Shown in pieces: positions 47,872-57,009 of a stretch of 64,000 nt of DNA. Source of the DNA: Nitratireductor sp. B36 (GTDB lineage Bacteria > Pseudomonadota > Alphaproteobacteria > Rhizobiales > Rhizobiaceae); the NCBI RefSeq assembly GCF_020833685.1, contig NZ_JACKZY010000001.1, forward strand, positions 1,128,578 through 1,192,577, read 5' to 3'. The translations under genes and the position numbers were made by a program. The stretch's first letter is position 1; each line of letters opens with the position of its first letter. The notes under the pieces are model-generated. The model was not told the origin of the DNA. It saw nothing but the letters and a program-made list of their open reading frames with translations, and searched no databases.

Positions 47872-48726
47872 TCAATCGCGCAGGAGTTCGTTGATCGACG
47901 TCTTGGAGCGGGTCTTCTCATCGACGCGCTTGACGATCACGGCGCAGTAGAGGCTGGGGCCCCAGTTCTCGCCCGGTACGTTCTTGCCGGGCATGGTGCC
48001 TGCGACGACCACCGAATAAGGCGGTACTTCGCCGTAGAAGATTTCGCCCGTGGCGCGGTCGACGATCTTGGTGGATTTGCCGATATAGACACCCATGCCG
48101 AGCACCGAGCCTTCGCGCACGATGCAGCCTTCAACCACTTCGGAGCGCGCGCCGATGAAGCAGTGGTCCTCGATGATGGTGGGGCCGGCCTGCATGGGCT
48201 CCAGAACGCCGCCGATGCCGACACCGCCGGAAAGATGCACATTCCTGCCGATCTGCGCGCAAGAGCCGACGGTGGCCCAGGTATCGACCATCGTGCCCTC
48301 ACCCACATAAGCGCCGAGATTGACGAAGGAGGGCATCAGCACCACGCCGGGCGCGATATAGGCGGAGTGGCGCACAACGGCGTTTGGCACGGCGCGGAAG
48401 CCGGCCTTCTCGAACTCGTTTGCGCTCCAGCCGTCGAATTTCGACGCCACTTTGTCCCACCAGACGGAATCGCCCGGTCCGCCCTTGATGACCTGCATCG
48501 GGTTCAGCCGGAAGGAAAGAAGCACAGCCTTCTTGAGCCACTGGTTCACCTTCCAGGAGCCGTCCTCCTGACGCTCTGCCACACGTGCCTTGCCGCTGTC
48601 GAGCAGGTGCAGCGAAGCTTCTACCGCATCGCGGATCTCGCCGCGGGTGTCGGTCGAAACGCCGTCGCGCTCGTCAAATGCCTTTTCGATTGTTGTTTCC
48701 AGCGCGGCGACATCGATACTCGTCAT
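47872..48726 (-). CDS. dapD: Tetrahydrodipicolinate N-succinyltransferase
   Basis: A 284-residue left-handed beta-helix acyltransferase that succinylates tetrahydrodipicolinate in lysine and peptidoglycan precursor synthesis. Hexapeptide repeats run from about residue 120 ([39 protein letters not shown]), followed by the family-typical [21 protein letters not shown] and [13 protein letters not shown]-like segments. It leads the dapD-DUF805-dapE operon. The ATG at 48726 is preferred to 48747. Confidence 0.96.
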   Translation of the reverse strand: MTSIDVAALETTIEKAFDERDGVSTDTRGEIRDAVEASLHLLDSGKARVAERQEDGSWKVNQWLKKAVLLSFRLNPMQVIKGGPGDSVWWDKVASKFDGWSANEFEKAGFRAVPNAVVRHSAYIAPGVVLMPSFVNLGAYVGEGTMVDTWATVGSCAQIGRNVHLSGGVGIGGVLEPMQAGPTIIEDHCFIGARSEVVEGCIVREGSVLGMGVYIGKSTKIVDRATGEIFYGEVPPYSVVVAGTMPGKNVPGENWGPSLYCAVIVKRVDEKTRSKTSINELLRD

Positions 48727-48864
48727 GCTTGCGGCTCCATTGAACAAGCTGTTAAGGGCTCAGCCATAGTGTGGGAAAATGACCCAGGTCGGCGCGGAAA
48801 CTATGCGAAGCGTCACTGGGGGTCAATCTCGGGATCGCGCGGGGACGCGCCAAAGGACGGATAA

Positions 48865-49710
48865 ATGACGATGGATTCGAAAGACGAGAACGGCTGGACG
48901 CCCCTACCGCATTCCGATGAGGATCTGCGCCGTTCGCGGCAAGTGCCCGACACACCGCAGACACGTGCGGAAACCTATCGTCTTGCCTGGGACGACGAAG
49001 ACTTCATGACCCGGCGCGAACTGCGCCCGGTGCGCCTGCAACTGGAACTCCTGAAACCGGAGATGGCGCTTGCCGAGCGTGGCATTCGTTCGACGGTCAT
49101 TCTATTCGGCGGCGCGCGCCTGCCCGAACCGGGCGGCGAGGCCTGGGCTGCCAAGAACGAGACGCAGAAGAAGAACCTTGAAAAGAACAGCCGCTACTAT
49201 CAGGAGGCCCGGAATTTCGCGCGGCTTTGCTCGGAGGAATCGGCCAAATCCTATTACCGCGAATATGTGGTGGTGACGGGCGGCGGACCCGGCGTGATGG
49301 AAGCCGGCAATCGCGGTGCTGCCGATTGCGGCGCGCCCTCCATCGGCCTCAACATCGTGTTGCCGCATGAGCAAGCGCCGAACCTATATGTAACGCCGGA
49401 GCTGTGCTTCAACTTCCACTATTTCGCGATCCGCAAGATGCATTTCATGATGCGGGCGAAGGCGGTCGCGGTGTTCCCCGGTGGCTTCGGCACGATGGAC
49501 GAGTTGTTTGAGACGCTCACGCTGATCCAGACCGGACGCATGGAACGGGTGCCGGTGGTTCTGTTCGGCAAGGAGTTCTGGGAAGGTGCGATCGACCTCG
49601 GTTTTCTGGCGGAACAGGGGACGATCTCGCCCGGAGACGATGAGCTGATCACTTTCGTGGACACGGCCGAGGAAGCCTGGGCGAAGATCGCCGAGTTCTA
49701 CGAACTCTAA
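48865..49710 (+). CDS. LOG-family protein (TIGR00730 type)
   Basis: A 281-residue nucleotide-binding protein of the LONELY GUY/lysine decarboxylase-like family. The key motifs are VTGGGPGVMEAGNRGA and PGGFGTMDELFETLTLIQTG (PGGxGTxxE). Known members cleave cytokinin or nucleoside 5'-monophosphates to base and ribose 5-phosphate. The N-terminal extension with TPQTRAETYRLAWDDEDF and RRELRPVRLQLELLKPE is the long alphaproteobacterial form. It is divergent from dapD and separate from the copper genes downstream. Confidence 0.9.
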   Translation: MTMDSKDENGWTPLPHSDEDLRRSRQVPDTPQTRAETYRLAWDDEDFMTRRELRPVRLQLELLKPEMALAERGIRSTVILFGGARLPEPGGEAWAAKNETQKKNLEKNSRYYQEARNFARLCSEESAKSYYREYVVVTGGGPGVMEAGNRGAADCGAPSIGLNIVLPHEQAPNLYVTPELCFNFHYFAIRKMHFMMRAKAVAVFPGGFGTMDELFETLTLIQTGRMERVPVVLFGKEFWEGAIDLGFLAEQGTISPGDDELITFVDTAEEAWAKIAEFYEL

Positions 49711-49770
49711 GCGCTGATGCCGCAGCCGGTGAGGCTGGCGGGGTGCCCAGCAATCGGCTAGGCATGCGCT

Positions 49771-50175
49771 ATGACGCAATGGCTGGGTAACAAAAGCTGG
49801 TTTGAGAGCCTGCGCCGCGATGCAAAACTGTTCGCGGCGGTTGGCATCATCTCGCTGCTCATGGGGCTATTGCAGCCGCTGGCTCTGGCTGCGGCCACAC
49901 CGGTCTCCTATGGCTTCGTCATTTGTACGACCTACGGAATCGGCACGGTAACCGATGACAGTCGCGAGCACCCGCGTGCGGCTCAATGTCCGCTGTGTGT
50001 GAGCGGCCATGCGTGCGGCTACCTGTTCTCATCGGCCTCACCGCAAAACCCAGTGCTGGCACTGCCCATATGGCAGAGGAATGGCGCTATCGCACCCCGT
50101 TGGGGCAACCGCATTCACACCAACCCCGCCAGCGCGACAGCACACGGCATCCGCGCTCCTCCTGCCCTTATCTGA
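49771..50175 (+). CDS. DUF2946-like exported protein
   Basis: A 134-residue protein with an N-terminal hydrophobic helix (about residues 19-42) ending in ALAAA, probably a signal peptide. The following region has a Cys in VICTTYG and the pair-rich QCPLCVSGHACGYL (Cys at about 73, 76 and 82), similar to DUF2946 proteins that often accompany copper genes. The C-terminus is rich in Pro, Ala and Arg and ends RAPPALI, like other members I recall. It lies 56 bases upstream of the PCuAC gene, so a copper-linked periplasmic role is inferred. Confidence 0.65.
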   Translation: MTQWLGNKSWFESLRRDAKLFAAVGIISLLMGLLQPLALAAATPVSYGFVICTTYGIGTVTDDSREHPRAAQCPLCVSGHACGYLFSSASPQNPVLALPIWQRNGAIAPRWGNRIHTNPASATAHGIRAPPALI

Positions 50176-50231
50176 TCTATTTACGCCCAGTTTTTCGGGC
50201 AGTTCAAAGCTCAGTTATAAAAGGCAGAACC

Positions 50232-50735
50232 ATGCGCTCAAATATTTTCCTCGCGGCGGTCGCCGCACTTCCCCTGCTCGGCTCGGCTATCGCAGCGCAG
50301 GCCACGGACCATCAGACAGAGCACGTCATCCAGGCCGGAGACCTGAAAATCGCAGACGCCCGCGTGCGGGCCATGCTGCCCGGACAACCTTCAGGCGGCG
50401 GTTATATGGTGATCGAAAACACCGGCGCGGTCGATGACCGGCTCCTGTCGCTGACCTCCCCACGGGCAGGCAAGGTGGAGGTGCACAGCATGGAAATGAA
50501 CAATGACGTGATGGTTATGCGTCCTGTGAAAGGAGGCCTGACCATACCAGCCGGAGAGACGGTGACGCTGGAGCCCGGCGGCCTGCATGTGATGTTCATG
50601 CAAGTGGAGAAGGGTTTTCAGGAGGGCGAGTCCATACCGCTCAGGCTGGAATTCGAGAATGCGGGGACGATCGATCTGAGGCTTGTCGCAGGCCCCGCAC
50701 GCGGTGAAACCTCCGGGACGGGGCACAGCCACTGA
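50232..50735 (+). CDS. PCuAC-type periplasmic copper chaperone
   Basis: A 167-residue exported protein with a signal peptide (LAAVAALPLLGSAIAAQA). The copper-binding set H85, M96, H119 and M121 follows the family H(M)X10M...HXM pattern within KVEVHSMEM, VMVMRPV and GGLHVMFMQ. Family members deliver Cu(I) to cytochrome c oxidase or protect from copper. No senC/sco or oxidase gene is beside it; the DUF2946-like gene upstream is the only likely partner. The C-terminus ends in HSH, possibly another metal site. Confidence 0.9.
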   Translation: MRSNIFLAAVAALPLLGSAIAAQATDHQTEHVIQAGDLKIADARVRAMLPGQPSGGGYMVIENTGAVDDRLLSLTSPRAGKVEVHSMEMNNDVMVMRPVKGGLTIPAGETVTLEPGGLHVMFMQVEKGFQEGESIPLRLEFENAGTIDLRLVAGPARGETSGTGHSH

Positions 50736-50751
50736 CATACGTCGCCTCTTG

Positions 50752-51654
50752 CTAACCGCTGGCGTCGGCCCGACCGGCGCCAGCCGGAAAATCCTTCAAA
50801 GGGGCTTCATCAGGCGTTCGAGGACGATGAACCACCGATACCAGAACGAAGGATATGATCATCAAGAGGTACCACGAACCGAGCTTGGAGATGGAAACCG
50901 GTGTCCATCCACCGGACTGATCCGGGTAGATCCAGGCACGTGACCAGGTGCCGATGTTCTCTGCAAACCAGATAAACACCGCCACCAGCAGAAACCCAAG
51001 CAACAACGGCATTCGATGGCGAAACCGGAACACGCGGTAGTGCACGGTGGTGCGTGCGAAAAGCAGCGCCGTGGCTGCAAAGAGACCATAACGCACATCG
51101 ACCGTATAGTGATGGGCGAAAAAGTTCACATAGATCGCTGCGGCGAGCACCAATGTCATCCACAAAGCCGGATAGTGCGTATAGCGCATGTCGAAAATCC
51201 GGCTGACGCGCGCGAGATAGGATCCCACGGCGGCATACATGAAACCCGAGAAGAGCGGCACTGCAGCGACGCGAAAGACGCTCTCTTCCGGATAGATCCA
51301 TGAGCCGGCTGAAGTTTTGAAGACCTCCATCACCGTGCCGACCACGTGAAAAATAAGGATGACCTTCGCTTCGGACGGTTGCTCAAGACCGCCAGCCAGC
51401 ATGAGCACCTGTATGACAACCGCAGCCAGAAACAGATAATCGTAGCGTGCCAGGACGGCGTTTTCCGGCCACAGATAATGTGTCGCGATGATCAGCGCGA
51501 GCAGTAACCCGCCAAAAAGACAAGCCCATGCCTGCTTCAATCCGAAGACGGCGAACTCGACCAGCGCGCCCGCCGGGCCCTGTGCAGGCAACGTGTCGAG
51601 AACGCGATGCGCAAGGGAGTCGATGCGCGTTTCAAGAGACGTGAAACGCCGCAT
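50752..51654 (-). CDS. DUF817 family membrane protein
   Basis: A 300-residue inner-membrane protein with about eight hydrophobic segments. Family-typical blocks are VMEVFKTSAGSWIYPEESVFRVAAVPLFSGFMYAAVGSYLARV, YVNFFAHHY and IWFAENIGTWSRAWIYPDQSGGW. The biochemical role is unknown. The paired SWIYPE and AWIYPD loops suggest an active or binding site at the membrane face. It starts five bases downstream of the HAD nucleotidase stop and probably shares its message. Confidence 0.88.
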   Translation of the reverse strand: MRRFTSLETRIDSLAHRVLDTLPAQGPAGALVEFAVFGLKQAWACLFGGLLLALIIATHYLWPENAVLARYDYLFLAAVVIQVLMLAGGLEQPSEAKVILIFHVVGTVMEVFKTSAGSWIYPEESVFRVAAVPLFSGFMYAAVGSYLARVSRIFDMRYTHYPALWMTLVLAAAIYVNFFAHHYTVDVRYGLFAATALLFARTTVHYRVFRFRHRMPLLLGFLLVAVFIWFAENIGTWSRAWIYPDQSGGWTPVSISKLGSWYLLMIISFVLVSVVHRPRTPDEAPLKDFPAGAGRADASG

Positions 51655-51659
51655 CGGCG

Positions 51660-52361
51660 TCAGGCCTTCATCGCCGTTTCAAGAAATTCCGCAAGATTGT
51701 CGGTCACGAAGTCGACATCGTCTTCCTCGTTCGCGTCCTGCTCCCATATCTCGGTGAAGGTCGGCTCGAAATTGTTGGGCACCACCAGAACCGTGGTCAT
51801 TCCAAGCTTCTTCGGCACTGCGAGATTCCGCGCCAGATCCTCGAACATGACAGCATTTTCGCCCGCCACCCGATGCAAGGCCACAAACTTGTCATAGGTG
51901 GCGGCAGCCGGTTTCGGGAGCAGATCGGCCGCTACGATGTCGAAAATGTCGTCAAAATGGTCGAGCACGCCGAGCTGCCGCGCCGCACGTTCCGCGTGAC
52001 CCCGATCACCATTGGTGAAGATGAACTTGCGGCCTGGAAGAGCGCGAATGGCTGCGCCAAGCCGCGGATCAGGGTCGAGCCACGAATAATCGATGTCGTG
52101 CACCTTCTCGAGAAAATCGTCGGGGTCGATGTCATATCGCGCCATCAGACCGTTGAGCGTGGTGCCGTGCTCCTTATAGAGCTGCTTTTGAAGCACTCTG
52201 GCCTCATCGCGCCCAAGTTGGAGAAATTCGGACACATAAGCCGTCATTTTCACATCAATCTGGGAGAACAGATTGCTGTGATGCGGATAAAGCGTGTTGT
52301 CGAGATCGAACACCCAGTCGGTGACATGAGCGAAACGATCGGGAGCGGGCCGATTTGTCAT
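51660..52361 (-). CDS. Pyrimidine 5'-nucleotidase (HAD, SDT1/PhnO-like type)
   Basis: A 233-residue HAD hydrolase. Motif I is WVFDLDNTLYPHH (nucleophile D19, acid/base D21), motif II FIFTNGDRGHAERAARQLG, motif III around LLPKPAAATYDKF and motif IV AVMFEDLARNLAVPKKLGM. This matches the group annotated as pyrimidine 5'-nucleotidases, which dephosphorylate UMP or CMP-type substrates. In rhizobia it commonly neighbours dapD and argB. The C-terminal acidic DANEEDDVDFVTDN stretch is typical. Confidence 0.9.
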   Translation of the reverse strand: MTNRPAPDRFAHVTDWVFDLDNTLYPHHSNLFSQIDVKMTAYVSEFLQLGRDEARVLQKQLYKEHGTTLNGLMARYDIDPDDFLEKVHDIDYSWLDPDPRLGAAIRALPGRKFIFTNGDRGHAERAARQLGVLDHFDDIFDIVAADLLPKPAAATYDKFVALHRVAGENAVMFEDLARNLAVPKKLGMTTVLVVPNNFEPTFTEIWEQDANEEDDVDFVTDNLAEFLETAMKA

Positions 52362-52477
52362 GGCCCCTTATGCCAGAGCCGAGCTGTGCATCGCAATCGT
52401 CCAGCAGGCTTTTCCGCTTCAAACAAATGCCACGATGCACAAGGAACGTGTCACTATCGCAAATCGAAGTTCAGCCC

Positions 52478-52867
52478 ATGGTCCGTTTCTCCTGTCTTTG
52501 CCTTGCCCTGCCGATTTTTGCCTCCGCAACAGCAGCTCTCGCCCAGCCTGAGCCGAGTTTCGAAGCAACGTGTGCGCAGTTGCGAGACAAGCTTTCAACC
52601 CTTGATGCCTCAAATGAGGAATGGATCACCATTGACGTGGTGGGGGAGCTGCGCGCCGTGGAACACGACGGCACGCTGGGCTACATGCTGACCTGCGCCG
52701 CGCCAGACCCTGAAGTGGTGTGCGTGACCTATGAGGTCAACGATTACAGGGCGGGAGATCGCGTGGTTTTGAGCGGAACGCTAAATCAGATCGATGCCGA
52801 TCATGTAAGCCTCGACCCCTGTCTTCACTACCCGGCGGATACTGAGCAAACCCTTCCACTTCGGTAG
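52478..52867 (+). CDS. Secreted hypothetical protein
   Basis: A 129-residue protein with a signal peptide (CLALPIFASATAALAQ). The mature part is small, acidic and predicted beta-rich, with four cysteines (CAQLRDKL; LTCAAPDPEVVCVTYEV; LDPCLHYP) that could form two disulfides. The pattern WITIDVVGELRAVEHDGTLGYML resembles an OB-like fold, but I do not recognise a family. It lies between the divergent HAD gene and an EamA gene. The ATG at 52478 is chosen because it opens directly into the signal peptide. Confidence 0.65.
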   Translation: MVRFSCLCLALPIFASATAALAQPEPSFEATCAQLRDKLSTLDASNEEWITIDVVGELRAVEHDGTLGYMLTCAAPDPEVVCVTYEVNDYRAGDRVVLSGTLNQIDADHVSLDPCLHYPADTEQTLPLR

Positions 52868-52939
52868 CCCGAACTGGTATACCACTTTGACCCAACTGCT
52901 CTCTTGCGCGTTTGAAGCATGGGCTGCAAAAGACGCAGC

Positions 52940-53842
52940 ATGGAATTGTGGATTCCCATCACCATTGCCGCAGCCTTCCTGCAGAACCTGCGTTCCGTCG
53001 GGCAAAAGCACCTTAAAGGCGTCATGGGCACGACCGGAGCGACATTCGTGCGCTTCGGCTTTGGCATGCCGTTCGTGCTCGTCCTGTGGCTCGCACTTCA
53101 CTTTGCTGCCGGTTATGAATTCCCGGAACTTCACGGGACGTTTCTTGCCTGGACGCTGCTCGGCGGGCTGGGTCAGATCTCCGCGCAATTTCTCCTCATT
53201 TATCTCTTCTCCTTCCGCAATTTTGCGGTGGGGACCGCTTATTCACGCACCGAGCCGGCCCAAGCCGCCATCTTCGGCCTCGTGCTTCTTGGTGAGGTGG
53301 CCGGCTTTGGTGCGCTGGTCGCCATCGCCGTCACCGTGGTTGGCGTGATGCTTATCTCAGTGGCGCGTGTGCCGATGAGCTGGGGCAACCTGTTCCGCTC
53401 GCTCATCAGCCGCACAGCACTGATCGGACTGGCCTCGGGCACGCTGTTCGGCATAACGGCCGTCGCCTATCGCGGAGCGTCGCTTTCGCTGGGCGGGCCC
53501 AATTACCTGATGCAGGCGACCACGACGCTGGCCGTGACCATCACCTTTCAAACCGTGATCATGCTCATCTGGATGCTATGGCGCGACCGCGCCGAAGTCG
53601 GCCGGATTGCGAAGGCATGGAAACCGTCACTGTTTGTCGGCTTCGTTGGTGCGGCGGCTTCGCTTGGCTGGTTCAGCGCCATGACGCTACAACAGGCGGC
53701 GGTGGTGAAGGCGCTGGCGCAGATCGAAATGATCTTCACCTTCGCCTCCTCCGTTTTCTTCTTCCGCGAGCACATCAACCGCACGGAAGTGGCGGGCTGC
53801 CTGCTGATCGTCGCGGGGATTGTTCTGCTGGTGCTGTTGTAA
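52940..53842 (+). CDS. EamA/DMT-superfamily transporter
   Basis: A 300-residue inner-membrane protein with ten hydrophobic segments in two EamA halves (about residues 5-135 and 150-298). The conserved ends include FFFREHINRTEVAGCLLIVAGIVLLVLL, and the first half has YSRTEPAQAAIFGLVLLGE. DMT members export amino acids or small metabolites; the substrate is unknown here. I chose the ATG at 52940, seven residues inside the open frame, because it begins the first helix. Confidence 0.88.
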   Translation: MELWIPITIAAAFLQNLRSVGQKHLKGVMGTTGATFVRFGFGMPFVLVLWLALHFAAGYEFPELHGTFLAWTLLGGLGQISAQFLLIYLFSFRNFAVGTAYSRTEPAQAAIFGLVLLGEVAGFGALVAIAVTVVGVMLISVARVPMSWGNLFRSLISRTALIGLASGTLFGITAVAYRGASLSLGGPNYLMQATTTLAVTITFQTVIMLIWMLWRDRAEVGRIAKAWKPSLFVGFVGAAASLGWFSAMTLQQAAVVKALAQIEMIFTFASSVFFFREHINRTEVAGCLLIVAGIVLLVLL

Positions 53843-53959
53843 GCCTGTCTACGTGGACATTCTTCGCAATTTGGAAACAAGTTCATCGATACTCGAGCAC
53901 CGTCGAGTTGATCTAACCTGCATTGTTAAGGCTGAGAAGAACCTTCGTCCCGGCACGGA

Positions 53960-54277
53960 TCACGCCAGATTTGCCACTCCATGAAGAGCCAGCATGAGGA
54001 ACGAAACGCATAGAAGCAGGAGACCAACGCGCAGGCAGCGACGCTCGAAACCCATCTCCTTAAGGGCTCTGTCGAGCAATTGTTTCATCTGTTTCTGATA
54101 GGCGTTCGGCTGTGTTCTTGATGTCTGTAGCCTTTGTAGCTGCAGCATGGTCATGCGGGAATCACTGGACATGATGGACGGGAGCACAAGCAGGGCAGAA
54201 CCCGTCAGGCCAAGAATTCCAGAGATTATGGGGGCAAATTGCCCTACCGCGAGATCCCAGGTCATGGCACCCTCCAA
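53960..54277 (-). CDS. Small two-helix membrane protein, unknown
   Basis: A 105-residue protein with hydrophobic segments at about residues 12-34 and 82-103 and a charged cytoplasmic-type loop between them (QLQRLQTSRTQ...KQMKQLLDRALKEMGFERR). It lies on the same strand as, and 137 bases beyond, the XRE/toxin pair in A/T-richer DNA, and may belong to the same accessory insert. I do not recognise the family. Coding quality is moderate, and no strong Shine-Dalgarno is visible. Confidence 0.45.
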   Translation of the reverse strand: MEGAMTWDLAVGQFAPIISGILGLTGSALLVLPSIMSSDSRMTMLQLQRLQTSRTQPNAYQKQMKQLLDRALKEMGFERRCLRVGLLLLCVSFLMLALHGVANLA

Positions 54278-54414
54278 ACTTGTGACGACAATGAGAGTGT
54301 CTCCGCCATTTGCTGACGCGCTACATATTTTACCAGTAAATGCGGTACGCTCCGCTCCCGCATTTCGCAGGAATCGGTCGAACGTATCCTGAGCCAGGCC
54401 GCCACCCTGACCAT

Positions 54415-54900
54415 TTAACGGCTCTTAAGGCTCTGTTCCGGTTCAGCGGCCACTTCCGCCTCGGAAATTGCGCTATCGACGTTCGCCTCGCCAAACAACG
54501 TGTCGTCTGGTGAGCCCCTTCCAAACTCCGCCTCAGAAGCGGGTTGTGGATTTCGTTTGCCGCGCCTCCTATCCGATCGACGCCTTTTTTCTTCCTGCTC
54601 ACGCTCGTGACGGGCCCAGCTGTTGCGGGAAGCATGAAACTCAAGTCGACCACCACAGGCAACAGCAAAGGCGCAGGCAAAATCGATCGAAGGCGCGTGG
54701 TCAAGCAGACCACTTTCGACCTGCGAGATCCGGGCCTGTGAAACGCCGAGTTTCTTTCCCAACTGCGTCTGCGTAAGGCCGGCCTCCCGGCGCAGGGCCA
54801 GCAGAGCCTCTGCCATCCGCCGCGCGCCCTCCGCGCGCGCGAACGCCAACTTCAGATGCGGCTTTTGTCTTGCCGCTGAAGTGAAGGAATCAAAGCTCAT
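54415..54900 (-). CDS. XRE-family antitoxin-like regulator
   Basis: A 161-residue protein with a clear Cro/C1-type helix-turn-helix (about residues 33-85): LRREAGLTQTQLGKKLGVSQARISQVESG. The C-terminal half is charged (HEREQEEKRRRSDRRRGKR) and probably disordered. It is encoded after, and overlaps by 11 bases, a toxin-like gene, the toxin-first order of HigBA-type pairs. It should bind the palindrome upstream of the pair and neutralise the toxin. The ATG at 54900 is preferred to 54924. Confidence 0.8.
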   Translation of the reverse strand: MSFDSFTSAARQKPHLKLAFARAEGARRMAEALLALRREAGLTQTQLGKKLGVSQARISQVESGLLDHAPSIDFACAFAVACGGRLEFHASRNSWARHEREQEEKRRRSDRRRGKRNPQPASEAEFGRGSPDDTLFGEANVDSAISEAEVAAEPEQSLKSR

Positions 54901-55282
54901 GGTTCCACCTTTCCGGCCTACCAATGCGCATCCTATCCCGAGCGATATTCAACAGCGCTGAAACAGGGTCCGGATCTGCGTGATGATTGATGACCCGGGC
55001 GACGACAACACAGACATCCTTGGTCTCGGCTCTGCCGTCTCCTGGAAAATTTGCGATCATGTGGAACTGCCTGTCCTTGAAGAGCCAGAATTCAGCCTCC
55101 AGTTTTCGCCAATTGTTGCGTCTAAGCTGGTTATAAAACCCATAATCGGCGATGAGCTCCAATTCGAGCAAACCACTGATAACACCGTCCAGTTCACCGG
55201 CATCGATGGTTTTCTCATCCATCAGGCGGCGGAGCTCCTCTTCAGCATCGAAGCCATCGCCCCGGAACACCCAGATCGCCAC
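54890..55282 (-). CDS. Toxin-like partner of the XRE protein
   Basis: A 130-residue basic/acidic mixed protein. The beta-rich centre KLEAEFWLFKDRQFHMIANF resembles the core of RelE/HigB-type or Gp49-like toxins, which cut mRNA on the ribosome, but I cannot confirm the active residues. The gene precedes and overlaps the XRE gene. I chose a GTG at 55282 because a run of G (55288-55295) sits five bases upstream as an unusual Shine-Dalgarno; a TTG at 55297 is possible. The name is based mainly on arrangement. Confidence 0.6.
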   Translation of the reverse strand: MAIWVFRGDGFDAEEELRRLMDEKTIDAGELDGVISGLLELELIADYGFYNQLRRNNWRKLEAEFWLFKDRQFHMIANFPGDGRAETKDVCVVVARVINHHADPDPVSALLNIARDRMRIGRPERWNHEL

Positions 55283-55300
55283 TATTGCCCCCCCCAATAT

Positions 55301-55312
55301 AAGCTATAGCTT
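55301..55312. promoter_or_regulatory. Candidate operator of the XRE/toxin pair
   Basis: AAGCTATAGCTT is a perfect 12-bp palindrome 19 bases upstream of the toxin start, in an A/T-rich promoter-like stretch (TATATT on the coding strand lies within it or next to it). Autoregulation through such a site is usual for toxin-antitoxin operons. Confidence 0.5.
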
Positions 55313-55385
55313 TTAATTTATCCAGTCCTGAAGGTCATGTTAATGGTGAAGCCGCGAACGGAGCAACCTTGGATTGAATGAACCC

Positions 55386-56279
55386 TTACGGGACGATCAG
55401 GGTTCCTGCGCCATGCTCGGTGAAAAGCTCGAGCAGGACAGCATGCGGGGTCTTGCCGTTGAGGATGACGACACCTTCCACGCCGCGCTCGATGGCCTGA
55501 ATGCAGGTCTCGACCTTGGGGATCATGCCGCCGGAAATCGTGCCATCCTTGATGAGGGCGCGAGCTTCGGCGACCGTCAGCTCGTCGATCAACTTCTTGT
55601 CCCTGTCGAGCACGCCAGGCACATCGGTGAGGAAAAGAAGACGCGTGGCGCGCACGGCGCCGGCAATCGCACCGGCAAACGTATCGGCATTGATGTTGTA
55701 GGTGTGGCCGTCGCGGCCGGGTGCCACCGGGGCGATGACAGGGATCATCTCGGAATGGGCGAGCAGATCGAGCAGCGTGCGGTCGACCTCCACCGGCTCG
55801 CCGACAAATCCCAGATCGAGCACGCGCTCGATGTTGGAATCGGGATCGACCACGGTCTTGTGCGCCTTTTCGGCAAAGACCATGTTGCCATCCTTGCCGC
55901 ACAGACCAATGGCCCACTCGCCCTCGGCGTTGATGAGCGCCACGATTTCCTTGTTGATGGAGCCGGCCAGAACCATCTCGACGATCTCGACGGTCTTTTC
56001 GTCGGTGACGCGAAGGCCGCCCTCGAATTTCGATTCGATGCCCATCTTCTTGAGCATGGCCGCGATCTGCGGGCCGCCGCCATGGACGACGATGGGGCTG
56101 ACGCCGGACTGTTTGAGGAGCGCGATGTCGCGGGCGAAGGCCTGACCAAGTGCAGCATCGCCCATGGCGTGCCCGCCATATTTCACCACGATGGTCTTGT
56201 TCTCATAACGCTGCATGTACGGCAGTGCCGCCGAAAGAAAGCGGGCCTGGGCTTCAGCAGTTTCCGTCATGTCCGTCAT
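55386..56279 (-). CDS. argB: Acetylglutamate kinase
   Basis: A 297-residue amino-acid kinase that phosphorylates N-acetylglutamate in arginine synthesis. Hallmarks are [25 protein letters not shown] and [30 protein letters not shown]. The nucleotide-binding [12 protein letters not shown] and [26 protein letters not shown] segments follow. The N-terminal helix [15 protein letters not shown] is typical of arginine-sensitive alphaproteobacterial ArgB. I chose the ATG at 56279 with GGGGAA upstream; 56270 is a second candidate. In rhizobia it usually follows engB directly; here four genes intervene. Confidence 0.95.
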   Translation of the reverse strand: MTDMTETAEAQARFLSAALPYMQRYENKTIVVKYGGHAMGDAALGQAFARDIALLKQSGVSPIVVHGGGPQIAAMLKKMGIESKFEGGLRVTDEKTVEIVEMVLAGSINKEIVALINAEGEWAIGLCGKDGNMVFAEKAHKTVVDPDSNIERVLDLGFVGEPVEVDRTLLDLLAHSEMIPVIAPVAPGRDGHTYNINADTFAGAIAGAVRATRLLFLTDVPGVLDRDKKLIDELTVAEARALIKDGTISGGMIPKVETCIQAIERGVEGVVILNGKTPHAVLLELFTEHGAGTLIVP

Positions 56280-56469
56280 CGTGTAGTTCCCCAAAGTCAA
56301 AACGGCGGTTTCTTAAAGCATTTTTCGCTGCAAGTGAAACGATCTTGCAGGTCGGCCGACAAAAAGCTGCTTTTGCTGATCGTGGGTCGGCTTGCCTTTG
56401 CGTTGCATCGCCCTAACTCTCACGTTTCTCCGCCTTTCCCGCCATCCCGTTTGAGCCTAGTCTCCCAGT

Positions 56470-57009
56470 ATGATCCCGGATGATATAACGAAGCTGATTT
56501 TCCGCACCGCGCTCAAGGAGCGTGCGGCATTTGATCTTCTTTATCGCCTCACGAGTGCGAAACTCTTCGGTGTCTGCCTGCGTGTCTTGAAGGACAGGGC
56601 GGAAGCAGAGGAGGCGCTGCAGGACGTCTATGTAAAGATATGGACCAAGGCGGACCGGTTTGCCGCGACGGATCTCAGCCCGATCACCTGGCTGGTTGCG
56701 GTGGCGCGCAATCACGCAATCGACAGGCTGAGGGCGCGCAAGGCGCCTGCCGCGGAACTGGATGAAGCGCAGGCCATTGCCGATCCGAAACCGAACCCGG
56801 AAAGCCTGGCGGAAGCGGGCAGCGAACGGCGGCGGATCGATGCCTGCCTCGGCGAACTGGAAACCGATCGTGCAATGGCGGTGCGCGGAGCCTATCTCAA
56901 CGGCGACAGCTACGCCGAACTTGCGGCCCGTTTCGACGTGCCGCTCAATACGATGCGAACCTGGCTGCGGCGCAGCCTCTTGAAGCTCAGGGAATGCCTG
57001 GAACGATGA
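56470..57009 (+). CDS. ECF-type sigma factor
   Basis: A 179-residue extracytoplasmic-function sigma factor. Region 2 spans about residues 18-88 (FDLLYRLTSAKLFGVCLRVLKDRAEAEEALQDVYVKIWTKA; DRLRARKA at the end), and region 4 about 125-178 (GDSYAELAARFDVPLNTMRTWLRRSLLKLRECL). Region 3 is absent, as expected. It resembles the SigK group. It overlaps its anti-sigma gene by four bases (ATGA) and lies divergent from argB. Candidate target promoters are noted separately. Confidence 0.93.
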   Translation: MIPDDITKLIFRTALKERAAFDLLYRLTSAKLFGVCLRVLKDRAEAEEALQDVYVKIWTKADRFAATDLSPITWLVAVARNHAIDRLRARKAPAAELDEAQAIADPKPNPESLAEAGSERRRIDACLGELETDRAMAVRGAYLNGDSYAELAARFDVPLNTMRTWLRRSLLKLRECLER

